DNA from: Isoalcanivorax pacificus W11-5 | GTDB lineage: Bacteria; Pseudomonadota; Gammaproteobacteria; Pseudomonadales; Alcanivoracaceae | Reading direction: 5' to 3' | Length of the DNA stretch: 64,000 nt | Assembly: GCF_000299335.2 (NCBI RefSeq) | Contig: NZ_CP004387.1 | Location: 372,001-436,000, forward strand | Shown here: positions 44,300 to 55,856 of the stretch, piece by piece | Layout of the letters: each line of letters opens with the position of its first letter | How positions within the stretch are numbered: the first letter of the stretch is position 1 | Notes under the pieces: model-generated | What the model was told of the DNA's origin: nothing | The model's input: the letters and a program-made list of their open reading frames with translations, nothing else | Database searches by the model: none | Made by a program: the position numbers and the translations under genes

Positions 44300-45774
44300 G
44301 TATCCGACGGGAAAATCCCCAGTTCATCCCAGATGGCATCCACCCGTTCTTTCACGGCGTTGTCCATGACGATCGGCCGGCCCCATTCGCGGTTCGTTTC
44401 TCCCGGCCATTTGTTGGTCGCATCAAAGCCGATCTTGGAACCCAGGCCAGACACCGGCGAGGCGAAGTCCAGGTAATCGATCGGGGTGTTGTCCACCAGC
44501 GTGGTGTCGCGGATCGGGTCCATGCGCGTGGTCATGGCCCAGATCACGTCTTTCCAGTCGCGGGCATTGATGTCGTCGTCGCAGACGATCACGAACTTGG
44601 TGTACATGAACTGCCGCAGGAAGGACCACACGCCCATCATCACGCGCTTGGCGTGGCCAGGGTACTGCTTCTTCATGGTTACCACCGCCATGCGGTAGGA
44701 GCAGCCTTCCGGCGGCAGATAGAAGTCGGTGATCTCGGGGAATTGCCGGCGCAGGATCGGCACGAAAATCTCGTTCATGGCCACACCCAGCACGGCCGGC
44801 TCATCCGGCGGCCGACCGGTGTAGGTGCTGTGATAGATCGGATTGCGACGGTGCGTGATGCGCTCCACCGTGAACACCGGGAAGCGGTCCACTTCGTTGT
44901 AATAGCCGGTGTGGTCACCGAACGGCCCTTCATCGGCGTATTCATCCGGATAGATGCAGCCTTCCAGCACGAACTCGGCACTGGCCGGCACTTGCAGCTC
45001 ATTGCCGAGGCAGTCGGCCACTTCGGTACGGCTGCCGCGCAGCAGGCCGGCGAAGCCGTATTCGCTCAATGAATCCGGCACCGGCGTCACGGCACCGAGA
45101 ATGGTGGCCGGGTCAGCACCCAGCGCCACCGAGACCGGGAACGGCTGGCCGGGATGTGCTGCCTGCCATTCCTGAAAATCCAGCGCGCCGCCGCGATGGC
45201 TCAGCCAGCGCATGATCAGCTTGTTGCGACCGATCAGTTGCTGGCGATAGATGCCGAGGTTCTGCCGTGCCTTGTTTGGCCCGCGCGTGATCACCAGCGG
45301 CCAGGTCACCAGCGGGCCGGCGTCGCCGGGCCAGCAGGTCTGGATCGGCAGCTGGTACAGATCGACCTCATCGCCTTCCACCACGACCTGCTGGCAGGCC
45401 GGCGAGCCGACCACCTTCGGGTTCATCGACAGGACCTGTTTCAGGATCGGCAGTTTGGAGAGGGCATCGCGGAAGCCTTTTGGTGGCTCCGGTTCTTTCA
45501 GGAAGGCCAGCAACTCGCCCAGCTCGCGCAACTCGGCCAGTGATTCGCGGCCCATGCCCAGGGCGACGCGCTTTTCGGTACCGAACAGGTTGCCTAGTAC
45601 CGGCGTGGAAAACCCTTTCACATTCTCGAACAGCAGCGCCGGGCCACCGGCGCGCAGGGTGCGGTCGCAGATTTCCGTCATCTCCAGATGCGGGTCCACC
45701 TGCAGCGTGATCCGCTTGAGTTCGCCGCGCTGTTCCAGTTGCGCGACAAAGTCGCGCAGGTCGCCGTATTTCAT
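44284..45774 (-). CDS. ubiD: 4-hydroxy-3-polyprenylbenzoate decarboxylase UbiD
   Basis: 496 aa prenylated-FMN enzyme of ubiquinone synthesis. The family segments are clear: [67 protein letters not shown] and [17 protein letters not shown]. Full-length and intact. In Pseudomonas ubiD lies next to rho; here phoX and a CPBP gene lie between. The partner UbiX (FMN prenyltransferase) is not in the window. Confidence 0.96.
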   Translation of the reverse strand: MKYGDLRDFVAQLEQRGELKRITLQVDPHLEMTEICDRTLRAGGPALLFENVKGFSTPVLGNLFGTEKRVALGMGRESLAELRELGELLAFLKEPEPPKGFRDALSKLPILKQVLSMNPKVVGSPACQQVVVEGDEVDLYQLPIQTCWPGDAGPLVTWPLVITRGPNKARQNLGIYRQQLIGRNKLIMRWLSHRGGALDFQEWQAAHPGQPFPVSVALGADPATILGAVTPVPDSLSEYGFAGLLRGSRTEVADCLGNELQVPASAEFVLEGCIYPDEYADEGPFGDHTGYYNEVDRFPVFTVERITHRRNPIYHSTYTGRPPDEPAVLGVAMNEIFVPILRRQFPEITDFYLPPEGCSYRMAVVTMKKQYPGHAKRVMMGVWSFLRQFMYTKFVIVCDDDINARDWKDVIWAMTTRMDPIRDTTLVDNTPIDYLDFASPVSGLGSKIGFDATNKWPGETNREWGRPIVMDNAVKERVDAIWDELGIFPSDTAPDA

Positions 45775-45844
45775 CCCAACTCCTGCCTGGTCCGGTGTGC
45801 CGGGGAGTATAGCAGTAGCCGGATGGCCTGCTGCATCACGGGAC

Positions 45845-45873
45845 CGTCACGTCATTGTCGCGCAATGGTCATG
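45845..45873 (+). promoter_or_regulatory. Pho-box-like direct repeats upstream of phoX
   Basis: Three 7-bp repeats, CGTCACG, TGTCGCG and GGTCATG, each separated by 4 bp, so spaced 11 bp. Pho boxes have this geometry (7-bp repeat with a 4-bp AT-rich spacer). It lies 97 bp before the phoX ATG. PhoB control is inferred. Confidence 0.55.
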
Positions 45874-45969
45874 TCGTGATAACCGGGCTTTCACCTGCGA
45901 AATGTAGGGTCATGCCAACCCGAGTAGTGCATTCCGAATACGTGACACAGCCTGAAGGACCCCGACGCC

Positions 45970-47982
45970 ATGAACAGTAAATTCGAGCAGCCGAACATCG
46001 TGCTGGACGGCAATATTCCCGAGCCGAGCGCCAACCCGTCTGACAACCGTCACTTTGCCGACATCATCCAGGCCCGCTTTTCGCGCCGTGCCATGTTGCA
46101 GGGGTCGCTGGGTGTGGCCGCAGTGGGTTTTCTTGGCGGCACACTGGCGGCCTGTGGCGGTGACAGCAGCAGCCGTCGTCGCAAGGCGAGCCTGGGCTTC
46201 GAGGCCATCCCGGCCGGTCGCGACGACGCCATCGTGGTGCCGGAAGGCTACACTGCGCGGGCTTTCCTGCCCTGGGGCACACCGATCCTCGGCAGCATGC
46301 CGGCGTATATGGAGGATGGCAGCAACACCGGTGCCGACCAGGCTGAGCAGATGGGCTCGCACCATGACGGCATCCATTACTTCCCCATTGACGGCAGCTC
46401 CGACCACGGCCTGCTGGTAATGAACCACGAGTATGTGGACAAGAAAGTCATCCATGCGGCTGGCCCGTCGGCGCGCCCGCGTCCGCTGGATGAAGTGCGC
46501 AAGGAAATGAACGCGCATGGCGTGTCCGTGGTGGAAATCCAGAAAGGTGCCAATGGTGAGTGGGAAATGCTCAACAACGGCCAGAACCGCCGTATCACCG
46601 CCTTCACCGAGATGGAAATTACCGGGCCGGCGCGTGGCAGCGAACTGCTGGTGACCGCCTTCAGCCCGAACGCCACCAGAACACGCGGCACGCTGAACAA
46701 CTGCGGCAGTGGTTTCACGCCGTGGGGTACTTACCTGATCTCGGAAGAAAACTGGGCCGGTTATTTTCATCCGGATGCCAGTATCGATCCGGTGCCACGT
46801 GAACTGGCGCGCTACAGCGTGTCCGGCTGGCAGGGCAATTTCTGGTATGACGCGCAGGAAGGCGGCATCGTCACCAGCGATGACAATTTCTCCCGCTTCC
46901 TGACCGCCGCCACAGGGGCTGACGCCAGCGAGGACTTCCGCAACGAGCCGAACAACTTCGGCTGGCTGGTGGAGTTCGACCCGTTTGATCCGAACAGCGT
47001 GCCGAAAAAACGCACTGCCATGGGCCGCTTTGCCCACGAAGGCGTGGTGCCGGTGCCGGCGGTGGTGGGTAAGCCGGTGGTGTTCTATTCCGGTGATGAC
47101 TCCACTAACGAATACATCTACAAATATGTCTCCAATGCCAACTATGAAGAAGGCATGACCGGCGACGATCTGCTGGACGACGGCACCCTGTACGTGGCGC
47201 GCTTCAACGATGATGGCACGGGCGAATGGCTGGCCCTGGATTTCGACGATGTGGATTTCCAGGCGGACATGAGCGAGTCCCCCATCAAGTTCACCTCGCA
47301 GGCGGATGTGCTGGTGAATACGCGCAGCGCTGCCGACATGCGCGGTGCGACGCCGATGGATCGCCCGGAATGGGGGGCAGTGAACCCGGTGACCAACGAA
47401 GTCTACTTCACACTCACAAACAACAGCGGCCGCCAGTATGCGGATGAAGCCAATCCGCGTGTGCTGAACCGCACCGGACATATCATTCGCTGGAATGAAG
47501 ATGGCGAGCCGGCAGCCACCACCTTTAGCTGGGACATTTTTGTCTTCGGCGGGCGTGACAAGCTGCACCTGCGTGGCTATGTGCCGGGTACGGGTACATT
47601 CCTGACGGAAGAAAACTTTTTCGCCAGCCCGGATGGCCTGTTGTACGACGATTCAGGCATCCTCTGGATCCAGACCGATATGTCCGGTGGGCAGCAGGAC
47701 GGTAGCAGCGCTGATGGCGACTTCGGCAACAACCAGATGCTGGCCGCGATCCCGGAAACCGGCGAAATCAAACGCTTCCTGGTTGGCCCGATGGATTGTG
47801 AAGTGACGGGCGTGGTCCTGACCCCGGATCACAAGACCATGTTCATCAACATCCAGCATCCGGGTGACCGGTCCGAGCCGGGCAACTTCACCAGCCACTG
47901 GCCGTCAGGTGTGGCTGGTGCGCGGCCGCGCTCGTCCACGGTGGTCATCACGAAGGATGATGGCGGCGTGATCGGTCTGTAA
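45970..47982 (+). CDS. phoX: PhoX-family alkaline phosphatase (DUF839)
   Basis: 670 aa. Tat signal with FSRRAMLQG (Arg39-Arg40) and a following LAAC, so possibly a Tat lipoprotein. The mature part has the PhoX/DUF839 segments MNHEYVD, CGSGFTPWGTYLISEEN, GRFAHEGVVPV and GLLYDDSGILWIQTD, then DCEVTGVVLTPDHKTMFINIQHPG. Calcium-dependent phosphatase releasing phosphate from organic esters in the periplasm. A Pho-box-like array lies upstream, and ppx and ppk1 are close, giving a phosphate-related neighbourhood. Confidence 0.92.
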   Translation: MNSKFEQPNIVLDGNIPEPSANPSDNRHFADIIQARFSRRAMLQGSLGVAAVGFLGGTLAACGGDSSSRRRKASLGFEAIPAGRDDAIVVPEGYTARAFLPWGTPILGSMPAYMEDGSNTGADQAEQMGSHHDGIHYFPIDGSSDHGLLVMNHEYVDKKVIHAAGPSARPRPLDEVRKEMNAHGVSVVEIQKGANGEWEMLNNGQNRRITAFTEMEITGPARGSELLVTAFSPNATRTRGTLNNCGSGFTPWGTYLISEENWAGYFHPDASIDPVPRELARYSVSGWQGNFWYDAQEGGIVTSDDNFSRFLTAATGADASEDFRNEPNNFGWLVEFDPFDPNSVPKKRTAMGRFAHEGVVPVPAVVGKPVVFYSGDDSTNEYIYKYVSNANYEEGMTGDDLLDDGTLYVARFNDDGTGEWLALDFDDVDFQADMSESPIKFTSQADVLVNTRSAADMRGATPMDRPEWGAVNPVTNEVYFTLTNNSGRQYADEANPRVLNRTGHIIRWNEDGEPAATTFSWDIFVFGGRDKLHLRGYVPGTGTFLTEENFFASPDGLLYDDSGILWIQTDMSGGQQDGSSADGDFGNNQMLAAIPETGEIKRFLVGPMDCEVTGVVLTPDHKTMFINIQHPGDRSEPGNFTSHWPSGVAGARPRSSTVVITKDDGGVIGL

Positions 47983-48001
47983 GACGGTCACCGCCACCAC
48001 T

Positions 48002-48029
48002 GAACAAGGCCCCGAAAGGGGCCTTGTTC
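48002..48029. terminator. Intrinsic terminator between phoX and the CPBP gene
   Basis: 12-bp perfect stem GAACAAGGCCCC / GGGGCCTTGTTC with a GAAA tetraloop. It separates convergent genes and can serve both. Confidence 0.85.
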
Positions 48030-48031
48030 GT

Positions 48032-48865
48032 TCAGGGCAGCAGCGTGGCGGGCAATGCGCCGCGTTGCAGTAGTGAAAGCATATCCATGCTTACCGCCAG
48101 GCAAACGTGCACCAGCACGCCGCCCCAGATTGAACGGCAGCGCCACGCCAGCAGGCACAGGATCAGCCCGAACAGCAGCGAGCCAAAGCATTCCATAAAG
48201 GGCTTCGGTAAATGAATGGTGAGGTACACCAGGCTGGAGACATGGATCGCGTAAATACCCATCACCGGTTTCAGGCCGCGCAGCAGTACCCCGCGGTAAA
48301 AGAACTCGATGCAGAAGAACTGCAACACATACAGCAGTTCCCACAGCAGCAGGTCGAGCCAGCTCCGGCCAGCCAGGGGATAAAACGGATAGGTATTGAG
48401 AAAGGTGTCGCTGAACGAGGCGAGCAGCGCCATGCCGGCCATGACGCCGCCGAACAGCAGGTAATAGCGAAAGTGTACGCCGGTATCGCCCCAGCCCAGG
48501 CCGTACTCTTTCAGTGGTTCGCGCAACACGAAGCGAATCACCAGCACCGGAATGACCACATAACCCAGCAGCAACCAGCCGGCCCAGCGGGCCTGCTCCA
48601 GCAGGCCGGCAAAGCCGGTGCGTTGCACATCGCGCCAGAGCAGGGTGCGGGATTCGCCGCTGAGGCTGGCGAGCGTGTCGACCAGACTGCGCAGTGAGCC
48701 ATTGATGGCGAGATACTGATTGATCAGCAGGGCGGCGGCGGTGATGACTGCGAACAGCAACAGGCGTCGGTGCGCGGCCAGGCCCTGCAGGCTTTCCCGG
48801 GTAATGGCCGGTTCTGCCAGCAGGTTGGTAAGCGGTGTCAGAAAACCCTGGCGGGTACGGGGCAT
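48032..48865 (-). CDS. CPBP (CAAX-protease-like) intramembrane protein
   Basis: 277 aa with about seven hydrophobic helices. The CPBP motifs are recognisable: IEFFYRGVLLRGL (Glu with Arg, usually EExxxR), HLPKPFMECFGSLLFG (the FxxxH-type second motif is less clear) and a later WGGVLVHV. Possible prenyl-protein protease or bacteriocin-immunity-type protein; substrate unknown. The ATG at 48865 is preferred to an upstream one at 48916, but no strong ribosome site decides it. Confidence 0.8.
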   Translation of the reverse strand: MPRTRQGFLTPLTNLLAEPAITRESLQGLAAHRRLLLFAVITAAALLINQYLAINGSLRSLVDTLASLSGESRTLLWRDVQRTGFAGLLEQARWAGWLLLGYVVIPVLVIRFVLREPLKEYGLGWGDTGVHFRYYLLFGGVMAGMALLASFSDTFLNTYPFYPLAGRSWLDLLLWELLYVLQFFCIEFFYRGVLLRGLKPVMGIYAIHVSSLVYLTIHLPKPFMECFGSLLFGLILCLLAWRCRSIWGGVLVHVCLAVSMDMLSLLQRGALPATLLP

Positions 48866-48952
48866 TGCCGGTCTCTCATGCAGGCCATAAAAAAACCGGG
48901 TGCCGCCACGCGACACCCGGTCTGTATTACACCACCGGATTCTGCGCCGGTG

Positions 48953-50212
48953 TTATTTGCGTTTCATTGCATCGAAGAATTCGTTATTGGTCTTGGTCTG
49001 TTTCAGACGGTCGATCAGGAATTCAATCGAGGCGATTTCATCCATCGGGTGCAGCACTTTGCGCAGCACCCACATGTTTTTCAGTTCGTCCTCGCCCACC
49101 AGGCGCTCTTCGCGACGGGTGCCGGACTTCTTGATATTGATAGCCGGGAACACGCGTTTTTCGGATACCTTGCGGTCCAGATGCAGTTCCATGTTGCCGG
49201 TGCCCTTGAATTCCTCGTAGATCACTTCGTCCATCTTCGAGCCGGTTTCCACCAGCGCGGTGGCGAGGATCGTCAGGCTGCCGCCTTCCTCGATGTTCCG
49301 GGCGGCACCGAAGAAGCGCTTCGGTTTTTCCAGGGCGTGGGCATCCACACCACCGGTAAGCACCTTGCCGGAGCTGGGCTGCACGGTGTTGTAGGCACGG
49401 GCCAGACGGGTAATGGAGTCGAGCAGGATGATCACGTCCTGCTTGTGCTCGACCAGCCGCTTGGCTTTCTCGATCACCATTTCGGCCACCTGAACGTGAC
49501 GTGCCGGCGGCTCGTCAAAGGTGGACGCCACCACTTCGCCACGCACGGTACGCGACATTTCCGTCACCTCTTCCGGCCGCTCGTCGATCAGCAGCACGAT
49601 CATGTGGGATTCGGGATTGTTGCGGGCGATGGAGTGGGCGATCTGTTGCAGGAGCATGGTCTTGCCGGCTTTGGGCGGCGCGACGATCAGGCCGCGCTGG
49701 CCCTTGCCGATCGGTGCCACGAGATCAATCACGCGGGAGGTGATGTCCTCGGTGGAACCGTTGCCGAGTTCCATCACCAGCCGTTCGGTGGGGAACAGGG
49801 GGGTCAGGTTCTCGAACAGGATCTTGTTCTTGGCGTTTTCCGGTTTATCAAAGTTGATTTCGCTGACTTTCAATAATGCGAAATAACGCTCGCCTTCTTT
49901 CGGTGGCCGGATCTTGCCGGAAATGGTATCGCCGGTGCGCAGATTAAAGCGGCGGATCTGGCTCGGGGAAACGTAGATATCATCCGGGCCCGCCAGATAG
50001 GAGCCTTCGGAGCTGCGCAGGAAGCCAAAGCCGTCCTGCAGGATCTCGAGGACACCATCGCCGTAGATGTCGGAGCCATTTTTGGCGGCCTTTTTCAGAA
50101 TGGAGAAAATGACATCCTGCTTGCGGGTGCGGGCGAGGTTTTCCAGGCCCATTTCGCGGGCGATTTCCAGCAGCTCTCCAATGGGCTTCTGCTTCAGTTC
50201 AGACAGGTTCAT
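48953..50212 (-). CDS. rho: Transcription termination factor Rho
   Basis: 419 aa hexameric RNA-dependent ATPase that ends transcription of untranslated RNA. N-terminal [21 protein letters not shown]-binding cold-shock domain ([14 protein letters not shown]), Walker [13 protein letters not shown] and [10 protein letters not shown], with the Q and R loops later. The ATG at 50212 is the family start; a longer in-frame extension to 50320 is not coding. It is preceded by a long leader and follows trxA on the same strand. Confidence 0.97.
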   Translation of the reverse strand: MNLSELKQKPIGELLEIAREMGLENLARTRKQDVIFSILKKAAKNGSDIYGDGVLEILQDGFGFLRSSEGSYLAGPDDIYVSPSQIRRFNLRTGDTISGKIRPPKEGERYFALLKVSEINFDKPENAKNKILFENLTPLFPTERLVMELGNGSTEDITSRVIDLVAPIGKGQRGLIVAPPKAGKTMLLQQIAHSIARNNPESHMIVLLIDERPEEVTEMSRTVRGEVVASTFDEPPARHVQVAEMVIEKAKRLVEHKQDVIILLDSITRLARAYNTVQPSSGKVLTGGVDAHALEKPKRFFGAARNIEEGGSLTILATALVETGSKMDEVIYEEFKGTGNMELHLDRKVSEKRVFPAINIKKSGTRREERLVGEDELKNMWVLRKVLHPMDEIASIEFLIDRLKQTKTNNEFFDAMKRK

Positions 50213-50426
50213 CGGCTTGATTACGTTTCCAGAAAGATTAGTGGTGTGCGGGCCGCAGCTGGGCCGGCTGAGTTTTAGGTGTTTTAGGAAAAACTGCGCC
50301 GACGAGGGGTCGGACGACAAGGGAAGTGCGAAGCTGGACCGGAATGTACCACCCGTGATCGGGCGCTGTCTAGACCCGCGCCCGCTGCCGGGCCGGCCGC
50401 AGCGGGAGAGGGGATGGCCGCCCCAG

Positions 50427-50444
50427 GCCCCGCCTGGGCGGGGC
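50427..50444 (-). terminator. GC hairpin after trxA
   Basis: 8-bp stem GCCCCGCC / GGCGGGGC between trxA and rho. On the minus strand it follows trxA by 14 nt and lacks a T-run. It could be a weak terminator or part of the rho leader, which is about 245 bp long. Confidence 0.45.
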
Positions 50445-50457
50445 TGGCGGCGTGCTG

Positions 50458-50784
50458 TCAGAGGGTGCTGTCGAGGAAAGCCGTCAGTTGCGACTTGGAC
50501 AGGGCGCCTACTTTGGTCGATTCCACGTTCCCGTTACGGAACACCGACAGGGTCGGGATGCCACGTACGCCATACTTGCGCGGGGTATCCGGATTGTCGT
50601 CGATGTTGATCTTGACCACCTTCAGGCGCCCGGCGTACTCAACGGCGACGGCCTCCAGAACCGGGGCGATCATCTTACACGGGCCGCACCAGGGGGCCCA
50701 GTAATCCACCAGCACCGGCTCGCTGGACTTGAGAACGTCGTCCTCAAAGCTGCTATCGGTGGTGTTGATAATCTCGCCGCTCAT
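50458..50784 (-). CDS. trxA: Thioredoxin 1 TrxA
   Basis: 108 aa general disulfide reductase with the active site [14 protein letters not shown] and cis-proline segment GIPTLSVF. The ATG at 50784 has AGGAG 6 nt upstream; the longer frame runs across the ppx promoter and is not coding. The position between ppx (divergent) and rho is the common Pseudomonas-type order. Confidence 0.97.
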   Translation of the reverse strand: MSGEIINTTDSSFEDDVLKSSEPVLVDYWAPWCGPCKMIAPVLEAVAVEYAGRLKVVKINIDDNPDTPRKYGVRGIPTLSVFRNGNVESTKVGALSKSQLTAFLDSTL

Positions 50785-51022
50785 TGATTTCTCCTGTTTG
50801 GGGGTTCGCGGTCCGCATAATATCAGGTCAGGCGCCGGAGGTTTCAACCTTCGGCAGGGTATGGCGGCCATAGCGGCAGGCTCTCGCCCGGGCGGAGCGG
50901 GCCGGGGGCGCAGCAGCGCCTGCGATGGGCTGATATCATCCCGGTTGTCATCTGACTGTCTTGTGTGAATGTCATGCTCCGCCCTGCGCGGACGCCCCCG
51001 GACACGTTGAAGGAGAACGCTT

Positions 51023-52516
51023 TTGCCGCAGAATCCGGAACATCTGGCTGCGATCGACCTGGGGTCGAACAGTTTCCACATGGTGGTGGCCCGGCTGGTG
51101 CAGGGCGAGTTGCAGGTCCAGGAAGGCCTGTCCGAAAAAGTCCAGCTTGGTGCCGGGCTGGACGAGCACAACTGCATTACGGCGGATGCGCGTGAGCGAG
51201 CGCTGGAATGCCTGGGCCGGTTTGCCCAGCGGATCCGCGACGTGCCGCGTATCGGTGTGCGTGTAGTGGGCACCAACGCACTGCGTATGGCCCGTAACGC
51301 CAAGGAGTTCATCCGCGATGCCGAGGCGGTGCTGGGGCACGATATCGAGATCGTGGCCGGCCGTGAGGAAGCACGCCTGATCTATCTTGGTGTCAGCCAT
51401 TCCCTGCCGGATCAGCAGGGGCGGCGGCTGGTGGTGGATATCGGCGGCGGCAGCACCGAACTGATCATCGGCGAGCGCTTCGAAGCGCTGGAGACCGAAT
51501 CCCTGCATATGGGCTGTGTCAGCTTTACCCGCCGCTTCTTTCCCAATAATGAATGCGCCGAGAAGTCGTTTGACCGGGCCGTGACCACGGCCCGGCAGGA
51601 AGTATTGACGTTGCAGGCGGCGTACCGCCGGCTGGGCTGGCAGGAAGCCGTGGGGGCCTCCGGCACCATCAAGGCGATCGGGCAGGTGTGTGAGGAGAAT
51701 GGCTGGAGTGACGGTGCCATCTCCGCCGACGGGCTGGAGCGTATCCGCCGTCGCCTGGTGCGGGCGGGCAGGGTGCCTGACGCCGGCCTGAAAGGACTGC
51801 GCGAGGACCGCATGCCGATCTTCGCCGCCGGGGTGGCCATTCTCACGGGCATCTTCCAGCAGCTCGGCCTGACCAGCATGACCATCAGTAACGGCGCGCT
51901 GCGGGAAGGGCTGCTGTATGACCTGCTTGGCCGGCTGGAACATGAAGACGTGCGCGAGCGGTCGATCCAGGCGCTGATGAACCGCCACCACGTCGATGTC
52001 CAGCAGGCGCAGCGGGTGGCGGACACCGCCCAGAGTTTCCTGGCCCAGGCCAGCGATGGCTGGACGCTGGCCGACACCATGGCGGCGGATGTCCTGCGCT
52101 GGGGAGCGCTGCTGCATGAACTGGGCCTGTCTGTCTCGCACAGCCAGTTCCACAAGCATGGCGCCTATCTTGTGCAGAATTCCGACCTGCCGGGCTTCTC
52201 CCGCCAGGAACAGCAGGCGGTGGCGGTGCTGGTGCGGGCGCACCGGCGCAAGATTCCGCTGTCTGCGTTCGAGGAACTGCCCGGTGATGACCAGGCCATG
52301 TTATTGCGGCTGAGCCTGCTGCTGCGGCTGTCGGCGCGGCTGCACCATGCGCGCAGTGATCAGCCGCTGCCGGATATCCGTGTCACGGTGGGGGCGAAAA
52401 AACTGGCGCTGGCGTTTCCGGAAGGCTGGCTGGCGGATCACCCGCTGACCCGGGCGGACATGGAGCAGGAGCAGGAGTTCTTCGAAGGCGGCGGTTTCGA
52501 GCTGATCATCACCTGA
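51023..52516 (+). CDS. ppx: Exopolyphosphatase (Ppx/GppA family)
   Basis: 497 aa. Hydrolyses terminal phosphates of polyphosphate. Actin-fold start [31 protein letters not shown] and [10 protein letters not shown], plus a C-terminal HD-type region ([22 protein letters not shown]). The start codon is a TTG at 51023 with AAGGAG 7 nt upstream; no better codon precedes the LAAIDLGS core. Convergent with ppk1, the synthesising enzyme. Its last five codons and stop lie in a perfect inverted repeat. Confidence 0.96.
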   Translation: MPQNPEHLAAIDLGSNSFHMVVARLVQGELQVQEGLSEKVQLGAGLDEHNCITADARERALECLGRFAQRIRDVPRIGVRVVGTNALRMARNAKEFIRDAEAVLGHDIEIVAGREEARLIYLGVSHSLPDQQGRRLVVDIGGGSTELIIGERFEALETESLHMGCVSFTRRFFPNNECAEKSFDRAVTTARQEVLTLQAAYRRLGWQEAVGASGTIKAIGQVCEENGWSDGAISADGLERIRRRLVRAGRVPDAGLKGLREDRMPIFAAGVAILTGIFQQLGLTSMTISNGALREGLLYDLLGRLEHEDVRERSIQALMNRHHVDVQQAQRVADTAQSFLAQASDGWTLADTMAADVLRWGALLHELGLSVSHSQFHKHGAYLVQNSDLPGFSRQEQQAVAVLVRAHRRKIPLSAFEELPGDDQAMLLRLSLLLRLSARLHHARSDQPLPDIRVTVGAKKLALAFPEGWLADHPLTRADMEQEQEFFEGGGFELIIT

Positions 52517-52541
52517 GGTTGTGCTTCAGGTGATGATCAGC
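52501..52541. terminator. Perfect 16-bp inverted repeat at the ppx stop
   Basis: Arms 52501-52516 and 52526-52541 are exact reverse complements with a 9-nt loop; the left arm starts GCTGATCATCACC. The left arm includes the end of the ppx coding sequence and its TGA. There is no T-run on the plus strand. Possible mRNA 3' stabiliser or bidirectional terminator between ppx and ppk1. Confidence 0.7.
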
Positions 52542-52554
52542 CCGGCGACAGGCG

Positions 52555-54651
52555 TCAGGTGAGCCGCTCCAGCAGGACCTGCTGGGCGGTGATCAGCGGT
52601 TCGCCCTCGTTGAACGGGGCCCGCAGGTAGCTGCCGTCCGATTGCAGCAGCCAGGCCTGGCTGTTGTCCTGCAGATAGACTTCCAGCCCTTCATACAGAA
52701 TGCGCTCGCGCAATTTCGGGTCGTTGATCGGGAAACAGGTTTCCACCCGGTTGATCAGGTTGCGCTCCATCCAGTCGGCGCTGGAAAGGTAAATGCGTTC
52801 CTCGCCGCCATGATGGAAGTAATGCACGCGGGTATGTTCCAGAAAGCGGCCGATGATCGAGCGCACACGGATGTTGTCCGACACGCCGGGCAGGCCCGGA
52901 CGCAGGCAGCACATGCCCCGCACGATCAGATCAATCGGCACGCCGGCCTGGCTGGCGCGATAGAGCGCCTGCATGATCTGCGGGTCGGTGAGTGAATTGA
53001 CCTTGGCGATGATGCGCGCCTTGCGGCCGGCCAGTGCCTCCTGCGTTTCGAAATCGATCAGCTCCAGCAGCCCGCTGTGCAGGGTGAACGGCGAATGCAT
53101 CAGTTGCTTGAGCCGCGCCGCCTTGCCCATGCCGGTCAACTCCAGAAAGATCTTGTGCACGTCCTGGCACAGGCCTTCGTCTGACGTCAGCAAACCGTAG
53201 TCGGTATACAGTTTGGTGGTCTTGGTGTGGTAATTGCCGGTGCCCATGTGGGCATAGCGGCGAATGTTGCCGTTGGCGTCGCGCCGGATGATCAGCATCA
53301 TCTTCGAGTGAGTCTTGTAGCCGACAATGCCGTACACCACGATGGCACCGGCTTCCTGTAGCCGGCGGGCGCCTTCGATGTTGCTTTCTTCATCAAAGCG
53401 CGCGCGCAGTTCCACCACGGCCGTCACTTCCTTGCCGTTGCGTGCAGCGGTTTCCAGATGATCGAGGATTTCCGAGTTGGTGCCGGTGCGGTACAGCGTC
53501 TGCTTGATCGCCAGTACCTTCGGGTCGCGCGCGGCTTCGGCAAGGTAATTCACTACCGGATTGAACGATTCGAACGGATGGTTGAGCAGAATGTCGCCCT
53601 GATCCACGACATCAAAAATGCTTTCGGCGTTCTTGATCCGGGCCGGCACGCGCGGGGTGAAGGGGGTATAGCGCAGGCGCGGGCGCTTTACGTCGGTGAA
53701 CATGCGCGCCAGGTTCACCGGGCCGTTCACTTCGTACAGGTCTTCCTCGCCCAGCTCGAATTTCTGCAACAGGTATTCGATCAGGTGGCGTGGACAGTTG
53801 TCCGCGACTTCCAGCCGGACCTCGTCGCCATAGCGGCGCATCAGCAACTCGCCTTTCAACGCCAGCGCCAGGTCATCCACGTCTTCATCCACTTCCATGT
53901 CGGCGTTGCGTGTGACGCGGAACTGATAGCAGCCGGTCGCCTTCATGCCGGGGAACAGATCACTGACGTGTGCATGGATCATCGACGAGAGAAACACGAA
54001 ATTGTCGTTACCGTCGTCACAGATGTCATCGGGAATGCGGATCAGGCGCGGCAATGAACGCGGGGCTGGCACGATGGCCAGCCCGGTCTGGCGGCCGAAG
54101 GCATCCTTGCCGTCCAGTGACACGATAAAGTTCAGGCTTTTGTTGACCAGACGCGGAAACGGGTGCGCCGGGTCCAGCGCGATCGGCGTCAGCACCGGAT
54201 AGATCTGATCGCGGAAATAGCGTTTGACCCAGGTTTCCTGTTCGCTGGTCCAGTTCTCGCGACGCAGGAAATGCACACCTTCGCTGGCCAGGGCCGGCAA
54301 CAGGATGTCATTGAGAATGTGATACTGGCGCGTCACGGCCTCGTGCACGATGGCACTGATGCGCTTGAGAATATCGCCAGGCAGCATGCCATCGAGCGTG
54401 GGTTGGCCGGTATTGGTCTGCAGGCGGTTTTGCAGCCCGGCGACACGAATCTCGAAAAACTCGTCCATGTTGCTGGAAAAGATCAGCAGGAAATTCAGCC
54501 GTTCCATCAGCGGCTGGCGCTCGTCCATGGCCTGTTCCAGCACGCGCAGATTGAATTGCAGCAGGCTGAGTTCCCGGTTGATGTAGTAGTCCGGATTGTC
54601 CAGGTCAGTGGTGGCGTTCGGCGTAACGTCGTCAGGGATGGAGGCGGTCAT
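52555..54651 (-). CDS. ppk1: Polyphosphate kinase 1
   Basis: 698 aa. Makes polyphosphate from ATP. N-terminal domain with [20 protein letters not shown], a middle and two phospholipase D-like C-terminal domains: [31 protein letters not shown] (the phosphorylated His is in KTHSK) and [32 protein letters not shown]. Full length. Convergent with ppx; the pair sets polyphosphate turnover. Confidence 0.97.
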   Translation of the reverse strand: MTASIPDDVTPNATTDLDNPDYYINRELSLLQFNLRVLEQAMDERQPLMERLNFLLIFSSNMDEFFEIRVAGLQNRLQTNTGQPTLDGMLPGDILKRISAIVHEAVTRQYHILNDILLPALASEGVHFLRRENWTSEQETWVKRYFRDQIYPVLTPIALDPAHPFPRLVNKSLNFIVSLDGKDAFGRQTGLAIVPAPRSLPRLIRIPDDICDDGNDNFVFLSSMIHAHVSDLFPGMKATGCYQFRVTRNADMEVDEDVDDLALALKGELLMRRYGDEVRLEVADNCPRHLIEYLLQKFELGEEDLYEVNGPVNLARMFTDVKRPRLRYTPFTPRVPARIKNAESIFDVVDQGDILLNHPFESFNPVVNYLAEAARDPKVLAIKQTLYRTGTNSEILDHLETAARNGKEVTAVVELRARFDEESNIEGARRLQEAGAIVVYGIVGYKTHSKMMLIIRRDANGNIRRYAHMGTGNYHTKTTKLYTDYGLLTSDEGLCQDVHKIFLELTGMGKAARLKQLMHSPFTLHSGLLELIDFETQEALAGRKARIIAKVNSLTDPQIMQALYRASQAGVPIDLIVRGMCCLRPGLPGVSDNIRVRSIIGRFLEHTRVHYFHHGGEERIYLSSADWMERNLINRVETCFPINDPKLRERILYEGLEVYLQDNSQAWLLQSDGSYLRAPFNEGEPLITAQQVLLERLT

Positions 54652-54725
54652 GCAGGGACATCCTGATCAGTGCGGCTGGGAGAGACTCCTTATCTAATTA
54701 CATTCTTGTGACGGGGGGATTACAA

Positions 54726-54747
54726 GGCCCGCCCTGCAGGGCGGGCC
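54726..54747 (-). terminator. Hairpin after hemB
   Basis: A 22-nt perfect palindrome with arms GGCCCGCCC / GGGCGGGCC and a TGCA centre, followed by TTGTAAT on the minus strand, 8 nt beyond the hemB stop. Likely terminator of hemB. Confidence 0.65.
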
Positions 54748-54754
54748 CGGGCGT

Positions 54755-55825
<1,071 letters not shown>

Positions 55826-55856
55826 TTACCATGGCCAAAAGCGCAAGGAGTCCTGC

